Shown here: positions 45,150 to 57,046 of the stretch, piece after piece
Layout of the letters: every line of letters begins with the position of its first letter
How positions within the stretch are numbered: the stretch's first letter is position 1
Assembly: GCA_025617745.1 (NCBI GenBank)
Contig: CM046869.1
Coordinates: forward strand, 3,184,823-3,248,822
From: Heliocidaris erythrogramma
Taxonomy: Eukaryota > Echinodermata > Echinoidea > Camarodonta > Echinometridae
Length of the DNA stretch: 64,000 nucleotides
Reading direction: 5' to 3'
Translations under genes and position numbers: made by a program
Notes under the pieces: model-generated
Database searches by the model: none
Told to the model about the DNA's origin: nothing
What the model saw: only the letters and a program-made list of their open reading frames with translations

Positions 45150-47428
45150 GTTATAATTCGAACTTCTAAAAAAATGCATTATTCTGAAAAATTATACCAA
45201 GTTAAATCGAATATGAAAGCTGCATGGGACATTATCAAAAATTTAATGGGCAAGAAGCCACAACAGTTACCCAAAGAAAATTTTACTTTGAATGACAATA
45301 TCATTCACCCTGATGACACAGCAAACTCATTTAATTCATATTTTATAAATCTTGGTCCCAATCTTGCAAAGAATTTTGATAGGCAAAATAAAGATTTCAC
45401 TGAATTTCTTCCTGAACCGATTCCATCATCTCTCTTTCTCAACCCAACTAATCCTACCGAAATAATTAACATAACAAAAGAACTCAATTCAAGTAAATCT
45501 AAGGGCCACGACAGAATAAGCACATTTCTACTTAAACAAATTATATACACTATGATCCACTAACCCATGTTTTTAATCTTTCAATCGCGACGGGTATTGT
45601 CCCAAGATCTCTTAAAATTGCAAAAGTTAATCCTGTTTACAAAAAAAAAGACCCCCACCTAATAAGCAATTACAGACCCATTTCCATTCTTCCGAGTATA
45701 TCCAAAATTCTTGAAAAAATTATTCACAAAAGACTTTATAAATTTTTGAACAATCATAAGCTACTTAATAATAATCAATTTGGTTTTAGGAAACAATATT
45801 CAACTGACTTAGCTCTAGTACAATTTTATCATAAAGTAACTGAGGTAATTGCCAATAAAAAACATGTTATAGGAATTTTTATGGACCTTTCTAAGGCATT
45901 TGATACTCTTGATCATGACATCTTATTAACAAAACTTCAGACATATGGAATTCGAGGTGTAACGCTATCTTGGTTCCACGATTATTTATCGGATAGGAAA
46001 CAATATGTAGTATTTAATGGTACGTCATCCACTCCTTTATCAATTCAATGCGGTGTCCCACAAGGTTCAATATTAGGCCCCCTCCTTTTTTTTACTATAT
46101 ATTAATGACATAAGTAACACATCCTCCTTATTATCCTTCATTTTGTATTCTGGTTCAAATGTAATAAATTGTCTCTCAACATACAAAAAACTAATTTTAT
46201 TTATTTCAAACATGCCAATACTCGTATGTTTGATTTTCCTTTAGCAATATCAATTGACAATATGCCCTTAGAAAGAAAACGATATACTAAATTTCTAGGT
46301 GTTTTCATAGATGAAAACTTGAATTGGAATCATCAGTTAACCCACATAAAAACTTCTATCGCTAAAAATATTGGTATACTTTATAAAACTAAAAATTATC
46401 TTCCGAAAAATACTCTTTTTATGTTATATAATACTCTTATATTGCCATATATTACTTACTGTAATTTAATATGGGCTAACGCTAAAACAAATATTTACCC
46501 GATTTATATATTACAAAAGAAAGCTCTCAGAATCTGTTCTGGCTCTCACTATTTAGCTCATACAAATCCCATTTTTAGTCATTTCAAAACATTAAAAGTC
46601 TTTGATATTAATTCACTCCAAAGCTTACTTTTTATGTTCAAATACAGAAATAACCTACTACCGGACACATTTAATGATTTCTTCACACTTAATACGAATG
46701 TTCACTCATATCCCACCAGTAACTCCCTAAATTATCATTTGGTAAATCCTAGGCTATTTATTGCACATAAGACAATTCGACACCATGGCCCAGATTTGTG
46801 GAATTCACTTCCAAACTCTATAAAATCTTGTCAAAATCTTTTTGCATTTAAAGCTCAAGTTAAAACAAGTTTGCTAATAGAGTATAATAGTTCAAATTAG
46901 TTACAAAGGTTAAACCACACTTTAAATCAATAGTCCGTGTTCTGATAAATCAAATTTAATGATCTTTAGTTACCAAATTCACCGAAGTCCTGACTGATAC
47001 ATTTCATCAACACATTATTCATCAACAGACATCATTTTCATTTTTTCATTTTCATCGTCATTTTATCACTTTCATTCATGTACACACTATACAAAAATCT
47101 AGATATGCGTATATTTCGTCTGAATAATTTCCTTATTTATTTGACCTCCATTCTGCTTTTACGTATATTACACTGATTTATTTGGGCTGTCATGTTTTCA
47201 AACTTAAGTTTATTATGGCCATGATGGCAGTCCGTCTTCTGCTGGCTGAACTTCAATGCGTTGAATAATTTATAATTTATAAACTGAAATGTAAATTATA
47301 TTATTATAAATATGTATATTTTGATCACGTTATGTTCTTTTCATTTTATGTCAGTGCATTGTTATATTTTCCCTGTTATTGTATGCTCTTATATGATTGC
47401 AGAAGAAAATAAATTCAAACAAACAAAA
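45150..47428 (+). pseudogene. Decayed CR1/jockey-group non-LTR retrotransposon lacking its catalytic motif
   Basis: Words in order are AWDIIKNLMGKK, FNSYFINLGPNLAKNF, YRPISILPSISKILEKIIHK, NQFGFRKQYSTDLALV, IFMDLSKAFDTLDHDIL, YGIRGVTLSWFHDYLSDRKQ and CGVPQGSILGPLLF. After PLLF there is a frameshift in a T run (46085). The sequence then jumps from LSFILY straight to WFKCNKLSLNIQKTNF, an internal deletion that removes the catalytic (F/Y)ADD segment. The C-terminal domain then runs open to 46900 (FLGVFIDENLNW, HGPDLWNSLPNSIKSC). The 3' tail AATAAATTCAAACAAACAAA ends at 47428. The copy cannot encode an active reverse transcriptase. Confidence 0.85.
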
Positions 47429-47696
47429 TATAGGTTTTCCCGGCCAATTTCGCAACTTTGTCAGTGAAATTCATTTTTACGAGCATTCAATTTAAACGAT
47501 TTTCGCCATGCCGTGCTATTCGGCAGTTCAAATTCATGATCTGTGCATTCGAATTCATCTCGGAAGCATTCAAATTCACATTTCAGGCAGTCAAATTAAC
47601 ACTTTTTTATTCAAATTCATTGGTCACTCACGTATTTCATAAAGCCTTCATTCAATAATATAGCATCGCATGGCCACGTGATCACACAACAAACCC

Positions 47697-47834
47697 GGGG
47701 AGCGTTTCATCAAGCGTTTTGTCAGTGATTTTTACTGACAAATTTACTCTCAGCCAATCAGATGCAAGGATTTCAGTAGCTTATAACAGTTGTCGGTAAA
47801 AATCACTGACAAAACGCTTGATGAAACGCTCCCC
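47697..47834. mobile_element. Palindromic MITE, family P (copy 9)
   Basis: This is the most regular copy. GGGGAGCGTTTCATCAAGCG with TTTTGTCAGTGATTTTTAC is mirrored almost exactly at the right, around the family-P centre. It is inserted in unit 1 of the 2.8-kb element. Confidence 0.85.
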
Positions 47835-48822
47835 CGTTCCTACATTCGAATTTCACATTGGAGCATCCAATTTAGAGTGTTGAGTATTCAGTTTAAAAAA
47901 TTTTCCCCAACATTATTGTGATATTATATTTTCTTGTATTATGTGTTTGTTTGACGTGATATTTGCCATTCAAGATAGGGCCTACATGTTTTTGGTTATG
48001 GCGAATTTTAAAGATCCCGTAGTTTGAGCGAATAAAGGTGTATTCATTTTTTGTCGCGTGGTCGTGGATGTATATTGAAAAACATGAAACAATTGTAGGT
48101 CACTCGAGAGAACTTACAAATATAATGATTTTCTTTGTAGGCCTAATTGAGGACACACTAAATGTTAGAAGACATTATAAAAGATAAGAAGACAATGGAA
48201 AGCTTTTTATACCGCCTTTTCATTAAGGAGATGATAAGGAAATTGCAACCTCATCCTCTAAGTAGATATAAAGAAGGGTTTTAAAAATTACCCTGTAACG
48301 ACCTATAGTTAGATTAGAAAAAACCATAGGGAAATGCCGGTTTTCTGGTATTGTTTAATGGTTTATTATATACCGTGGAGACTGAACACACTGAAGGTCA
48401 GGAGATGTGAAACAATGTAACAGATCGCTAAAAAATAGGTCACCAGAGTATGACAGGGGCTTTATGAGCTTTGGTGTCAATCATCTTTTCCTTCACGTTC
48501 ACGTTCGATCATTCCTACCGCATTAAAGCCCACATTTTTTTTAACTACCTGTATTATGTTTTCCCGGCCAATTTCGCAACGTTTTTCAGTCTAATTCATT
48601 TTACGAGCATTCAATTAAAACGATTTTAGCCATGCTTCGCTATTCGGCAATTCAAATTCATGATCTGTGCATTCCAATTCATTTCGGAAGCATTTAGATT
48701 CGCATTGCAGGCATTCAAATCAAGGAGGTACCTCCTTGGTCAAATTAACGCACTTTTCATTCAAGTTCATAGGTCACGCACGTAATTCATAAAGCCTTCA
48801 TTCAATTTAGCATCGCGTGGTA

Positions 48823-49084
48823 ACCACTGATCTCTATGTAAAAATCTGGATAGAGCATTGGCTTGTTGAGGTGAAGCCGCTAGGCCGCCATGCTACCACT
48901 CCCATTTCTATAGCTGGAGATTGGAAAGGCCAATCACGTCGAAGCTGGTTCAATGGCTGTGCAGTGATGCGCAGCGTGCGCATTGTATTGGGAGTGGTTT
49001 AAATGGCCGCACTGTGGCTTCAGATGTTTGCACAGTGCGTATGGACCAATGCTCTATCCAGATTTTTACATAGAGATCAGTGGT
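48823..49084. mobile_element. Palindromic MITE with GGTA flanks
   Basis: ACCACTGATCTCTATGTAAA with AATCTGGATAGAGCATTGG is exactly mirrored at the right, giving inverted ends of about 38 bp. GGTA flanks both sides as a possible 4-bp target duplication. It is inserted in unit 2 of the 2.8-kb element. Confidence 0.8.
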
Positions 49085-49452
49085 GGTAACGTGGTCACGG
49101 TAACAAGCTCGTTCCTGCATTCGAATTTATTTTGGAGCATCCAATTTAGCGAGTTGTGCATTCAATTTAGCAATTTTCCCCAAACATTATTTTGTGACAT
49201 GTGTTTATGCTCTTGTATTATGTATGTGATATGATATTTGGGATTCAATATAGGGTCTAAATGTTTTGGGGTATTGCGTATGTTAAACATCCATCATTTT
49301 AGCGATTAAAGGTCTTTGCATTACGTCTCGCACTATATAAAGACATGAAACAACTGCAGGTCCCGAGAAAGGACTATATATAATTCCCTTGTAACGGAGG
49401 ACACACTGAAATTTAGACTACATTTTAGAAGGCAAGAAGACAAATCAAAGTT

Positions 49453-49643
49453 CACTGTAAAAAAATACTGTAGGAAGTACAGTAAATTACTGGCAACCCG
49501 GCTGCACAGTAAAATACTGTATCGTTTACAGTTAAATAATTTTTTTAAACAGTTATATACTGCTTTTTACAGGGCGAGTAATTTACTGTGCAGCGGGTTG
49601 CCAGTAATTTACTGTAAATTCCTACAGCAATTTTTTTACAGTG
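49453..49643. mobile_element. Palindromic MITE with CACTGTAAAAA ends
   Basis: CACTGTAAAAAAATACTGTA with GGAA is mirrored by TTCCTACAGCAATTTTTTTA with CAGTG. Inner arms GTAAATTACTGGCAACCCGG and CGGGTTGCCAGTAATTTACT also pair. CACTG termini occur in Chapaev-type and related transposons. The target duplication is not clear here. Confidence 0.75.
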
Positions 49644-50529
49644 TTCTTTCACCATTTCTACAGCTAATTTATGCAGGAGGTGATAAAAAAAGAGATGTAG
49701 CCTCATCTTATATCAGCCAGATATTTAAAAAAATAGGTTAATCTAATTGCCTATAATTAGATGATTTGAAAAAAAGCGTAAGGAAATGCTGTTTTTTCAT
49801 ATTTTGTTCTCCACCCCTTCCTCGCGGGAGATTGTCACCTATGCTTCGGTATGTGTCTGCATGAATTTTCTCGTTCAAAGTAGGCCTGTATTATCAAATT
49901 AAACCTTCAGGTGTATTTCCCAACTTGTGTGGCTTTGGGAAATTTATAGAATATAATCCATGCTTTAAAATTTACAAATAGCCTCCAGGAAATTAAGGTC
50001 TACTATAAAATTTATTATGGACTCATGAAAGAAATAAGGTGCTAATTTGAATGAATGAAAATGAATTTGAATGATACTAAAGCAAAATTCCTTGCTCGAA
50101 ACGCTAAATTGAATGACTTAAATAGACTTTTGAATGACAGAAACTGCTGTAAACGATGTTTTTGCTAAATTGAATGAATGTTTTATGAAATTGACTGACA
50201 AAAGTGCGAAATTGGCTGGGAAAACCTATCGTTGTATAAGGCATTGCATTAATTCACAGTGAACTGGGAAATTCGTTTATGCGTCTTTTCTCCGTCTGTT
50301 ATATTTCATTACATATTGAGAGTCAAAATAAATAAGAAATACAGTATATTGCGAATCTATACATTTTTTATACAGACAGCTTCTAAAATTATCACAAATC
50401 CGCAGGGTGAGATTTTGACTGGAATTTTCAGATCAAAAGGCAAGAAAACTTATTTATAGCGCAACCGTCTCTATGCCAAAATGAAAAGAAAATTGAATTA
50501 TTTCAGTTCCCATTTGTCTTGCGTTAATT

Positions 50530-53236
50530 TTCTCGTTCGTTTTCTGTGATATTTAATAATAACCTCTTGCATATCTTCCATCTCTCTTGTATTATCCGAT
50601 CATTTCCCTATATTTTCCTTTATATCGAACATCACACAATCATCTCCATCAGGTAATAGTAAACAGAATGGATTTCGAGTGTTATCAGAGGACAACCTCA
50701 ACAGATTCAGAGAAAGCCTCTCGTCTATTAACTGGCAACAGGTATACGATATTGAAGATTCCAACTTAGCATTCGACAAATTTATTGATATATTTACTGA
50801 ATTGTTTGACACCAACCCTTACAATGTCCTGCCCGCATAAACTACAAAAAGGTGCCAAGATCTCCATGGATCTCGAGAGCTCTCCTAAGGTCAATAAACA
50901 GAAAAAATAGACTGTTCTATAAATATAAAGCTAATCCAAACGAAAGAAACAAAAATAGATACACTCATTACCGGAATAATTTAACCACTTTAATCCGCAC
51001 GGCAAAAAACAATATTATTCAAATCAATTCCACATATTCAAGTCAGACATCAAAAGTACGTGGAAAGTAATCCACAAAGTTTTAAATAAAGAAAATAATA
51101 AATCTGACTTTAGTAATATTCATGTTGATGGTGAACATATAGATAACCAGACTTCCGTGGCCAATGCATTTAATTCCTTTTTTGTAAATATAGGCCCTAA
51201 TCTTGCCCATAACATTCCTGAATCCAATATACCATTCCATTCTTTTCTAATGGACAAAATATCACACAGTTTATTTTTTTTACCGGTTCACGAAAATGAA
51301 GTTATTGACATTGTAAGCAATTTAAAGCTAAAAAACAGCTCTGGGTACGATGGTATAACAAATGTTTTATTAAAAAATATCGTTCATGAAATAGTTTCTC
51401 CTTTAACCCATATTTTCAATCTATCACTAACAAACGGCACTGTCCCCAATAAAATGAAGACTGCAAAGGTCATACCTTTTTTCAAGAAAGGTGACCGACA
51501 AGACGTAGGTAATTACCGCCCCATATCACTCCTAACAAGCTTCTCAAAGATTCTAGAAAAACTTGTCTATTCTCGCCTTATTACATTTTAAAATAATAAT
51601 CATGTTCTCTCCGGGTCTCAATTTGGTTTCCGCAAAAAGCATTCAACTACGCACGCACTTCTGTTATTCATTAATAAAATTGCCAGAGCGATTGACAGTA
51701 TGTCGCACACTGCAGGTATTTTCCTGGACTTCTCCAAGGCCTTCGATACTATAAATCATGATATATTGTTGCATAAGTTGTCCCACTATGGTATTCGGGG
51801 GAAGGCCTTGGAGTGGTTCAGGAACTACCTTATTGATAGAAAACAATATGTATACATAAATGGTTTCAAATCGACCCTTCAATCAATTACTTGTGGTGTC
51901 CCTCAAGGCTCTTTACTAGGCCCGCTCCTGTTTATATTATACATTAACGATCTCCAAAACTCATCTGCAGTCTTATCATTTATCCTTTTTGCCGATGACT
52001 CCAATATTTTTTGCTCTCACCAGAACCCCGATACACTTCTCAACATCGTAAACACTGAATTAAAATGCGTTTCTGACTGGATTCAAGCTAACAAATTGTC
52101 GCTCAATATAAATAAAACAAATTTCATGTTATTTAGTAATTCTATATCATCCCTACCAGGTAATATACAAATTAACAATAAAAATATCGCCCAGGTTGAA
52201 TCTACCAAATTTCTGGGTGTTTTTATAGACACTAGACTAACATGGAAGGTTCAAATTGATTGCCTATGTAAACTGTTATCACGTAATTCAGGTGTAATGA
52301 ACAAGTTGAAACCTTTTGTACCTCCTCATGTTATGCTTATACTCTATTCTGCCCTGATCTTGCCTTATCTTAATTATTGTATACTTGCATGGGGAAATTG
52401 TTCTATAACCATAATTGACAAAATTAAAGTTGTACAAAAACGGGTTATTAGAATAGTAAATAATGTTGGATTTCGTGCACATACAAATGAACTTTTCTAT
52501 AATTGTAACATCCTTAAGATATCTGACTTGTACTTGTATAATGTTGGAATATTTATGTATGAACTCTCGAAAGGTAATTTACCAGATGCTTTCGTCCCTA
52601 TTTTTCAACGCAATAATGCTATACATTCCTATCCAACTAGGCAAACAAACCATTTTCACCTCCCCCGAACTCGCACCGTTTTCGCAAACAAAACAATCAC
52701 CTTTACTGGACCCAAATTCTGGAACAGCCTGAATAACGAAAGCTAAGGTCACATAGACTTTGTTTGTGTAACACTGTCATGTCTTTACAAATTTTTCTTC
52801 TCCTTCTTCTTTTGCTTTTTTTCATTTTCTCTTTTTCTTTTCTTCATCTTATTTTCCTTTTTTCTTTCTTTCTTCTTCTTCTCTTTCGTCTTTTCGTTTC
52901 TTTACTCCATATTCTGAGCTTTGCTCTCCGTGTACGTTTTATAAATCTGATATTTCTAGTCCGTCCCCCCTTTTCATTGCATCCAAATCAGAATTACTTT
53001 ATACGGGAGCCTAATCATTTACAAGCAATGCTTTTTATTTAGGCTCCCCACATTTTACATATTTCCTCTTTTGCCAGTCGTTTATATATTTCTCAAACTT
53101 TTTACCTATTTACTGTACATTATACTTGATTTGAGTTCCTTTGAAATTGACAGTTATGCTTGTAAAATAACTTCTGAAAAATTGTTTCGATGTAAATGTG
53201 GAATGTGGAACAAATAAACTTCAAACTTCAAACTAT
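50530..53236 (+). pseudogene. Near-complete CR1/jockey-group reverse transcriptase with frameshifts and one stop
   Basis: The endonuclease C-terminus is visible as SDHFPIFSFI (about 50595-50625), so truncation lies inside the endonuclease. Then come FVNIGPNLAHNIPES, NYRPISLLTSFSKILEKLVY, a TAA at 51588-51590, QFGFRKKHSTTHALL, IFLDFSKAFDTINHDILLHK, YGIRGKALEWFRNYL, CGVPQGSLLGPLLFILYIND and the intact catalytic FADDSN. The connection domain runs to 52746 (FLGVFIDTRLTW, GPKFWNSLNN). Frame breaks also occur near 50838 and 51065. The 3' UTR has a CTT-rich tract, and the element ends in AACTTCAAACTTCAAAC at 53236. It belongs to the same family as the 45-kb relic and is better preserved. Confidence 0.88.
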
Positions 53237-53239
53237 TAT

Positions 53240-54370
53240 AGTAGCGTGCGTCGTAACAACAATAGAATGGTTTATTTGGCTACGTCGATAAATTTGGAAA
53301 ACGAATTTTCCTGAAAGCCATAAACATGGGAAAGTGATGCAAGGAGACAAGAAATCAAAAGAGGAATGTTTAAAGCTAAAGTTGAGTTTTGGTCATGAGA
53401 TTGAATTGTGAAAGAAAAGGTTGATTATATATCACATAAGAATTGGTGTGTGCTGTAAGGTTTTGGAATCACCAAAATGATAAGAAATTGACTCAATCCT
53501 ACTCAGAGTCGCATACACTGCACACAGAAATGTGTATCTGGGACTACACACAAATGTTCGGCCCGAGCATTTCAGCTGTTTCTTGTTATATTTTGAATGT
53601 GAGAGCATTTGAAGAGCAATCCTTTTCTGGGGACATATCTATTTTGATAATCTTTCAAACTAACATAAAAAGAATGAGAAAGCTCACAAATGATTTTTAA
53701 TTTTCCCAAAACTGAAGCTTCCTTTTAAAGTCCACGGCGTTGCCGAGTTTCATAAATCATTAATTTCACTTCGTCTGTTATTTTATTATACATAAACTTT
53801 GCATCTGTTTATAAGTTTGTGTGCTTTCCTATTTATCAAGTAAAATAAAAAGAAATGTGACGAATTGATTCGAAAATGAGAGGGGGGGGGGTGGCTAATT
53901 AATACCGTATAGTTTTAAAGGGGGAAATCTACCCTGATATTTAGATTATATGAAGAAAAGTAGAAGATAAGGGAAATAGATTAGTGAAATTTTGAGCAAA
54001 ATCCGACCAGAAATAAGAAAGTTATGTATCTTTGCATAGTAATCAATCAAACACAAATTGGCACCTCGCTTACGGATCTTGCGAGCGCCTCTCCCATTTG
54101 GTCTGTACAGAAAACTTCATAAAATTTCATTTTCTTAATTAATTGATGAAGGAATACATTTGTATACAGGTTTTAGATTTAGATTTTATTTCATTTCATT
54201 TTCATTTTTCGAAGTAACAAGTTTGCAGTTAACAATGAAAAAATAATTGTCAACGAAACCGAGTGCAGAAACATTTTTAATCATTGCAAGCAAAATAAAA
54301 ATTTTAACAATCGACATTCAGAGATAAACATGTGCACAGGCACACATTGGAAGTTTCCAATAGACGTGGA
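53240..54370. other. Gene-free stretch with a partial family-A element
   Basis: From about 53916, TTTTAAAGGGGGAAATCTACCCTGAT and the following 150 bases (AATCAATCAAACACAAATTG, CTTGCGAGCGCCTCTCCCAT) match the left half of the family-A element at 18056. No right end was seen. The rest is unremarkable. Confidence 0.5.
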
Positions 54371-54399
54371 TTCAAGGTAGCAGTAACAAGTTGGAAAGA

Positions 54400-54840
54400 A
54401 AGGGTGGGGGAGGGAGAGACAGTGAGAGACAGCGGGAGACAAGGTGGGAAAAATGGAAAAGAGATAAAGAGAGATAGAGAGTAAAAAAGAAATGAACGCG
54501 CAAGAGAGAGCCAGAGAGAGAGAGAGAGAGAGAGAGAAACACAGAAAGAAATGTAGAGACAGATAAAAGGGAGATAAACCTAAGTATAGACATTCTTATA
54601 TAGACATATTAGACACATTATTATATAGACATATTGTATAGACATATTATATAGACATTATATGCACATATTATATAGACATATTATATAGACAAATTAT
54701 ATAGACATATTATATAGACAAATTATATAGACATATTATATAGACGTACAGACATACAAAGGAGAGAGGGTGAAGGGATAGGAGAGAGAGAGAGAAAGAG
54801 AGCGAGAGAGAGAGAGAGGGAGAGAGATTGGGAGTTCAAT
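54400..54840 (+). repeat. GA-rich microsatellite cluster
   Basis: Two GAGAGA-rich tracts (about 54410-54540 and 54765-54830) flank a separate TATATAGACATAT repeat. Serine/leucine-rich open frames on the minus strand are artefacts of the repeat. Confidence 0.85.
54595..54745 (+). repeat. TATATAGACATAT short tandem repeat
   Basis: Roughly nine units of about 16-18 bp (ATATAGACATATTAT with CAAATT variants) in tandem. They lie between the GA-rich tracts. Confidence 0.85.
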
Positions 54841-55749
54841 GCCACTAGAAATATCATAAATAATATTGTTTACACCGTCACTGCTCATTGGCAGCTCTGT
54901 CGCTCAATTTATAATCATAAAGTTATATACACCGCCACGTTATCTATTGTTCTTTCAATGAATACAGAATCGTTGCCATGGAAACCAATGTATTTGCAAC
55001 TCTATCTATGTACATGTATTTTGTGTATTTTGTTGCAATCATCGTGTCAAGGGAGATTGATTGCTTGCAGCTTTTATGGACGCCATTTGGTCGATTCTCG
55101 TGGTAAATCTGTTTGACCGTTTGATGAAAATCTTTTTAATGAACTAATACCCAGGTCATCCGAGCTTTTTTGAAAATAAATGTCCAAAATAAAAGCAAGC
55201 ACTCCCTTAAATGTAATTTGTGGGTAATTATGATGTTCAGGAATTATGTTTACGAATACTCATAAATTAAAGAATTTTTTTTTTATAGAGCCAGTTTTAT
55301 TTTTGGACACAGTTAAATAATCCCTTTTTGTTTAATGTGGGAATTGACGGCTTTGTTGTGCTGCATGGGTTACACTGTTCCAGCATCTGTCAGATAGGCT
55401 TTCCTATTTTCAAGCACATGGAAATACATTTGTGCATCATTATCACATTTCATTATGAAGGAGTTAAAAGGAAGCGCTTATAAATGATATCGAATGTTAT
55501 CGGGAACATGGGACCAGGGAATTCCCCTCCCCCACTCCTGCTCCTCCTCTTCCTCCTCCCGCTCCTGTTATTGAGACTACATCTATGAAGGCGTATCCAC
55601 AGAGAGGGGGAAAAACATTGCCTCTGCTCCTCCCCCTCTCGACATAACAAGTTACATTTACCTTGTGGATTACGTCACCTATTGGACGTATATAGACTTT
55701 GTCCGTTTTCAAACAAGCCCAACCGCCCCTCTCCCCTTCGGACAGTCCT

Positions 55750-55884
55750 GGGGAGCGTTGCATCAAATGTTTTGTCAGTGATTTTTACCGACAAATTTGC
55801 TCTCAGTCAATCAGATGCAAGGATTTCAGTAGCTTATAACATTTGTTGGTAAAAATCACTGACAAAACACTTGATGACTCCCCT
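55750..55884. mobile_element. Palindromic MITE, family P (copy 10)
   Basis: GGGGAGCGTTGCATCAAATG on the left and CAAAACACTTGATGACTCCC on the right around the family-P centre CAGTCAATCAGATGCAAGGA. Confidence 0.75.
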
Positions 55885-55949
55885 GGATCGTTCTGTGGAA
55901 TCGGTACGCCACTCAAGAGATCATTAATCGATTTGTATCTTATGTCCGG

Positions 55950-56293
55950 CCTGCCGGAAAAGAACACAGTGTCCCACAGTGTGTTCACAGTGTGTTGACA
56001 GTGTGTTGACAGTGTTTTCAGATAGTCGACTCTGTGAAGATGTGATTCACAATGTTAGAACGCTCGAGTTTAACAGTGTGAAGATTATTTGACACTGTGG
56101 ACACCTTCACAGCGTGGTTTACCACAGACTGTTCACATAGTGATGTTCGATTTCAAAGTGTGAATTTACTCGCTCACAATGTGAAGATGTGATTCACAAT
56201 GTTAAAATGCTCGAATTTAACACTGTGAAGATGATTTCACACTGTGCTTCACACTGTGAACACACTGTGGGACACTGTGCTCTTTCCGGCAGG
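55950..56293. mobile_element. Fold-back MITE built of CACAGTGTG words with CCTGCCGGAAA ends
   Basis: CCTGCCGGAAAAGAACACAG with TGTCCCACAGTGTG is mirrored by the right end (CACACTGTGGGACACTGTGC with TCTTTCCGGCAGG). The interior is a symmetrical set of CACAGTGTG, TTCACAATGTTA and TCGAATTTAACACTGTGAAG words, so the whole 344 bp can fold on itself. Confidence 0.8.
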
Positions 56294-56677
56294 GCGGCTC
56301 ACACCAGGCGCCATTTTGATTGTGTAGTTACCTGTGCTAATCGAGCCTGTGAACGCAATTAATCCATACCGCACTCCAGTTATAACAATTATTGTTTGCA
56401 ATGTTCATTATGCAATAAACTATATCATTATTTCATGACTCGCGAAGGACCGTAGCAGTCAAAATGAAGCCTTATGTGAGCCGGGCTTCATAAGTGAGGA
56501 TGTTTTTTCTTCGACTTGTTACAAATAAACACTGCTTCCTATACGTCTACCTCCTCAATAATATTTTCTATATCTTGGTCTTATTCTTAATGCACTTTTA
56601 AAGCACTGGATTCGTGTTGATTAACAAAAATTATTTCTTTTAAAAATTCCCTTAAATGATTATGTAGATTTTGCAAT

Positions 56678-57046
56678 ATAATAATAATAATAATAATATA
56701 TTACATTTATAAAGCAATTTGTTAATTACAATAACAATGTTAATTATATACTACTGGTCATTGGATTTCAAGCCCGCTCACGTGTGCATCATCTCCACTC
56801 CTTAGGGAGCATTCCTACCATTTTGCACCGTTCACATGCATGTATGTAGTGCAATGGCAAAAACAGTCACATTGACTTTCCGAAATCCTCACATGCAGGT
56901 ACCCATTATCTCCTATCTCCTAGGTATAAGAGTTCCAATGTAGATTAATGTTTAATGTCTTGCCAAAGGACGTTAGTGCCGCGGCGGGATTCAAACCGCG
57001 AACCAAGTGATCGACAGTCCGGTGACGTATCCACTAGACCACAACA
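56678..57046 (-). mobile_element. Full-length tRNA-derived SINE with ATT tail
   Basis: The minus strand starts with a tRNA-like head: A box TGGTCTAGTGGATA and B box GGTTTGAATCC. It continues through TTTGGCAAGACATTAAACAT and GATAATGGGTACCTGCATG, then ends GCTTTATAAATGTAATATAT and ATTATTATTATT. Core and tail resemble the SINE at 19083. The head is preserved better than in that copy. Confidence 0.75.

Larger units (their letters stand above)
47430..50229. mobile_element. 2.8-kb element with ATAGGTTTTCCC inverted ends and two diverged internal units
   Basis: ATAGGTTTTCCCGGCCAATT at the left is mirrored by ATAGGTTTTCCCAGCCAATT read inward from the right, both continuing TCGCA. A second internal start TTTTCCCGGCCAATTTCGCA at 48560 opens a diverged repeat of 47434-48550. 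The units contain many degenerate ATTCAAATTCAT-like words. Each unit carries a different MITE after the shared word AGCATCGC(A/G)TGG. No coding capacity was seen and the transposon class is not recognised. Confidence 0.65.

Noticed and set aside
56973..57046. Functional tRNA gene on the minus strand
   Set aside because: Box A and box B are recognisable, but the sequence continues into a SINE core and ATT tail, and a clean acceptor stem was not seen.
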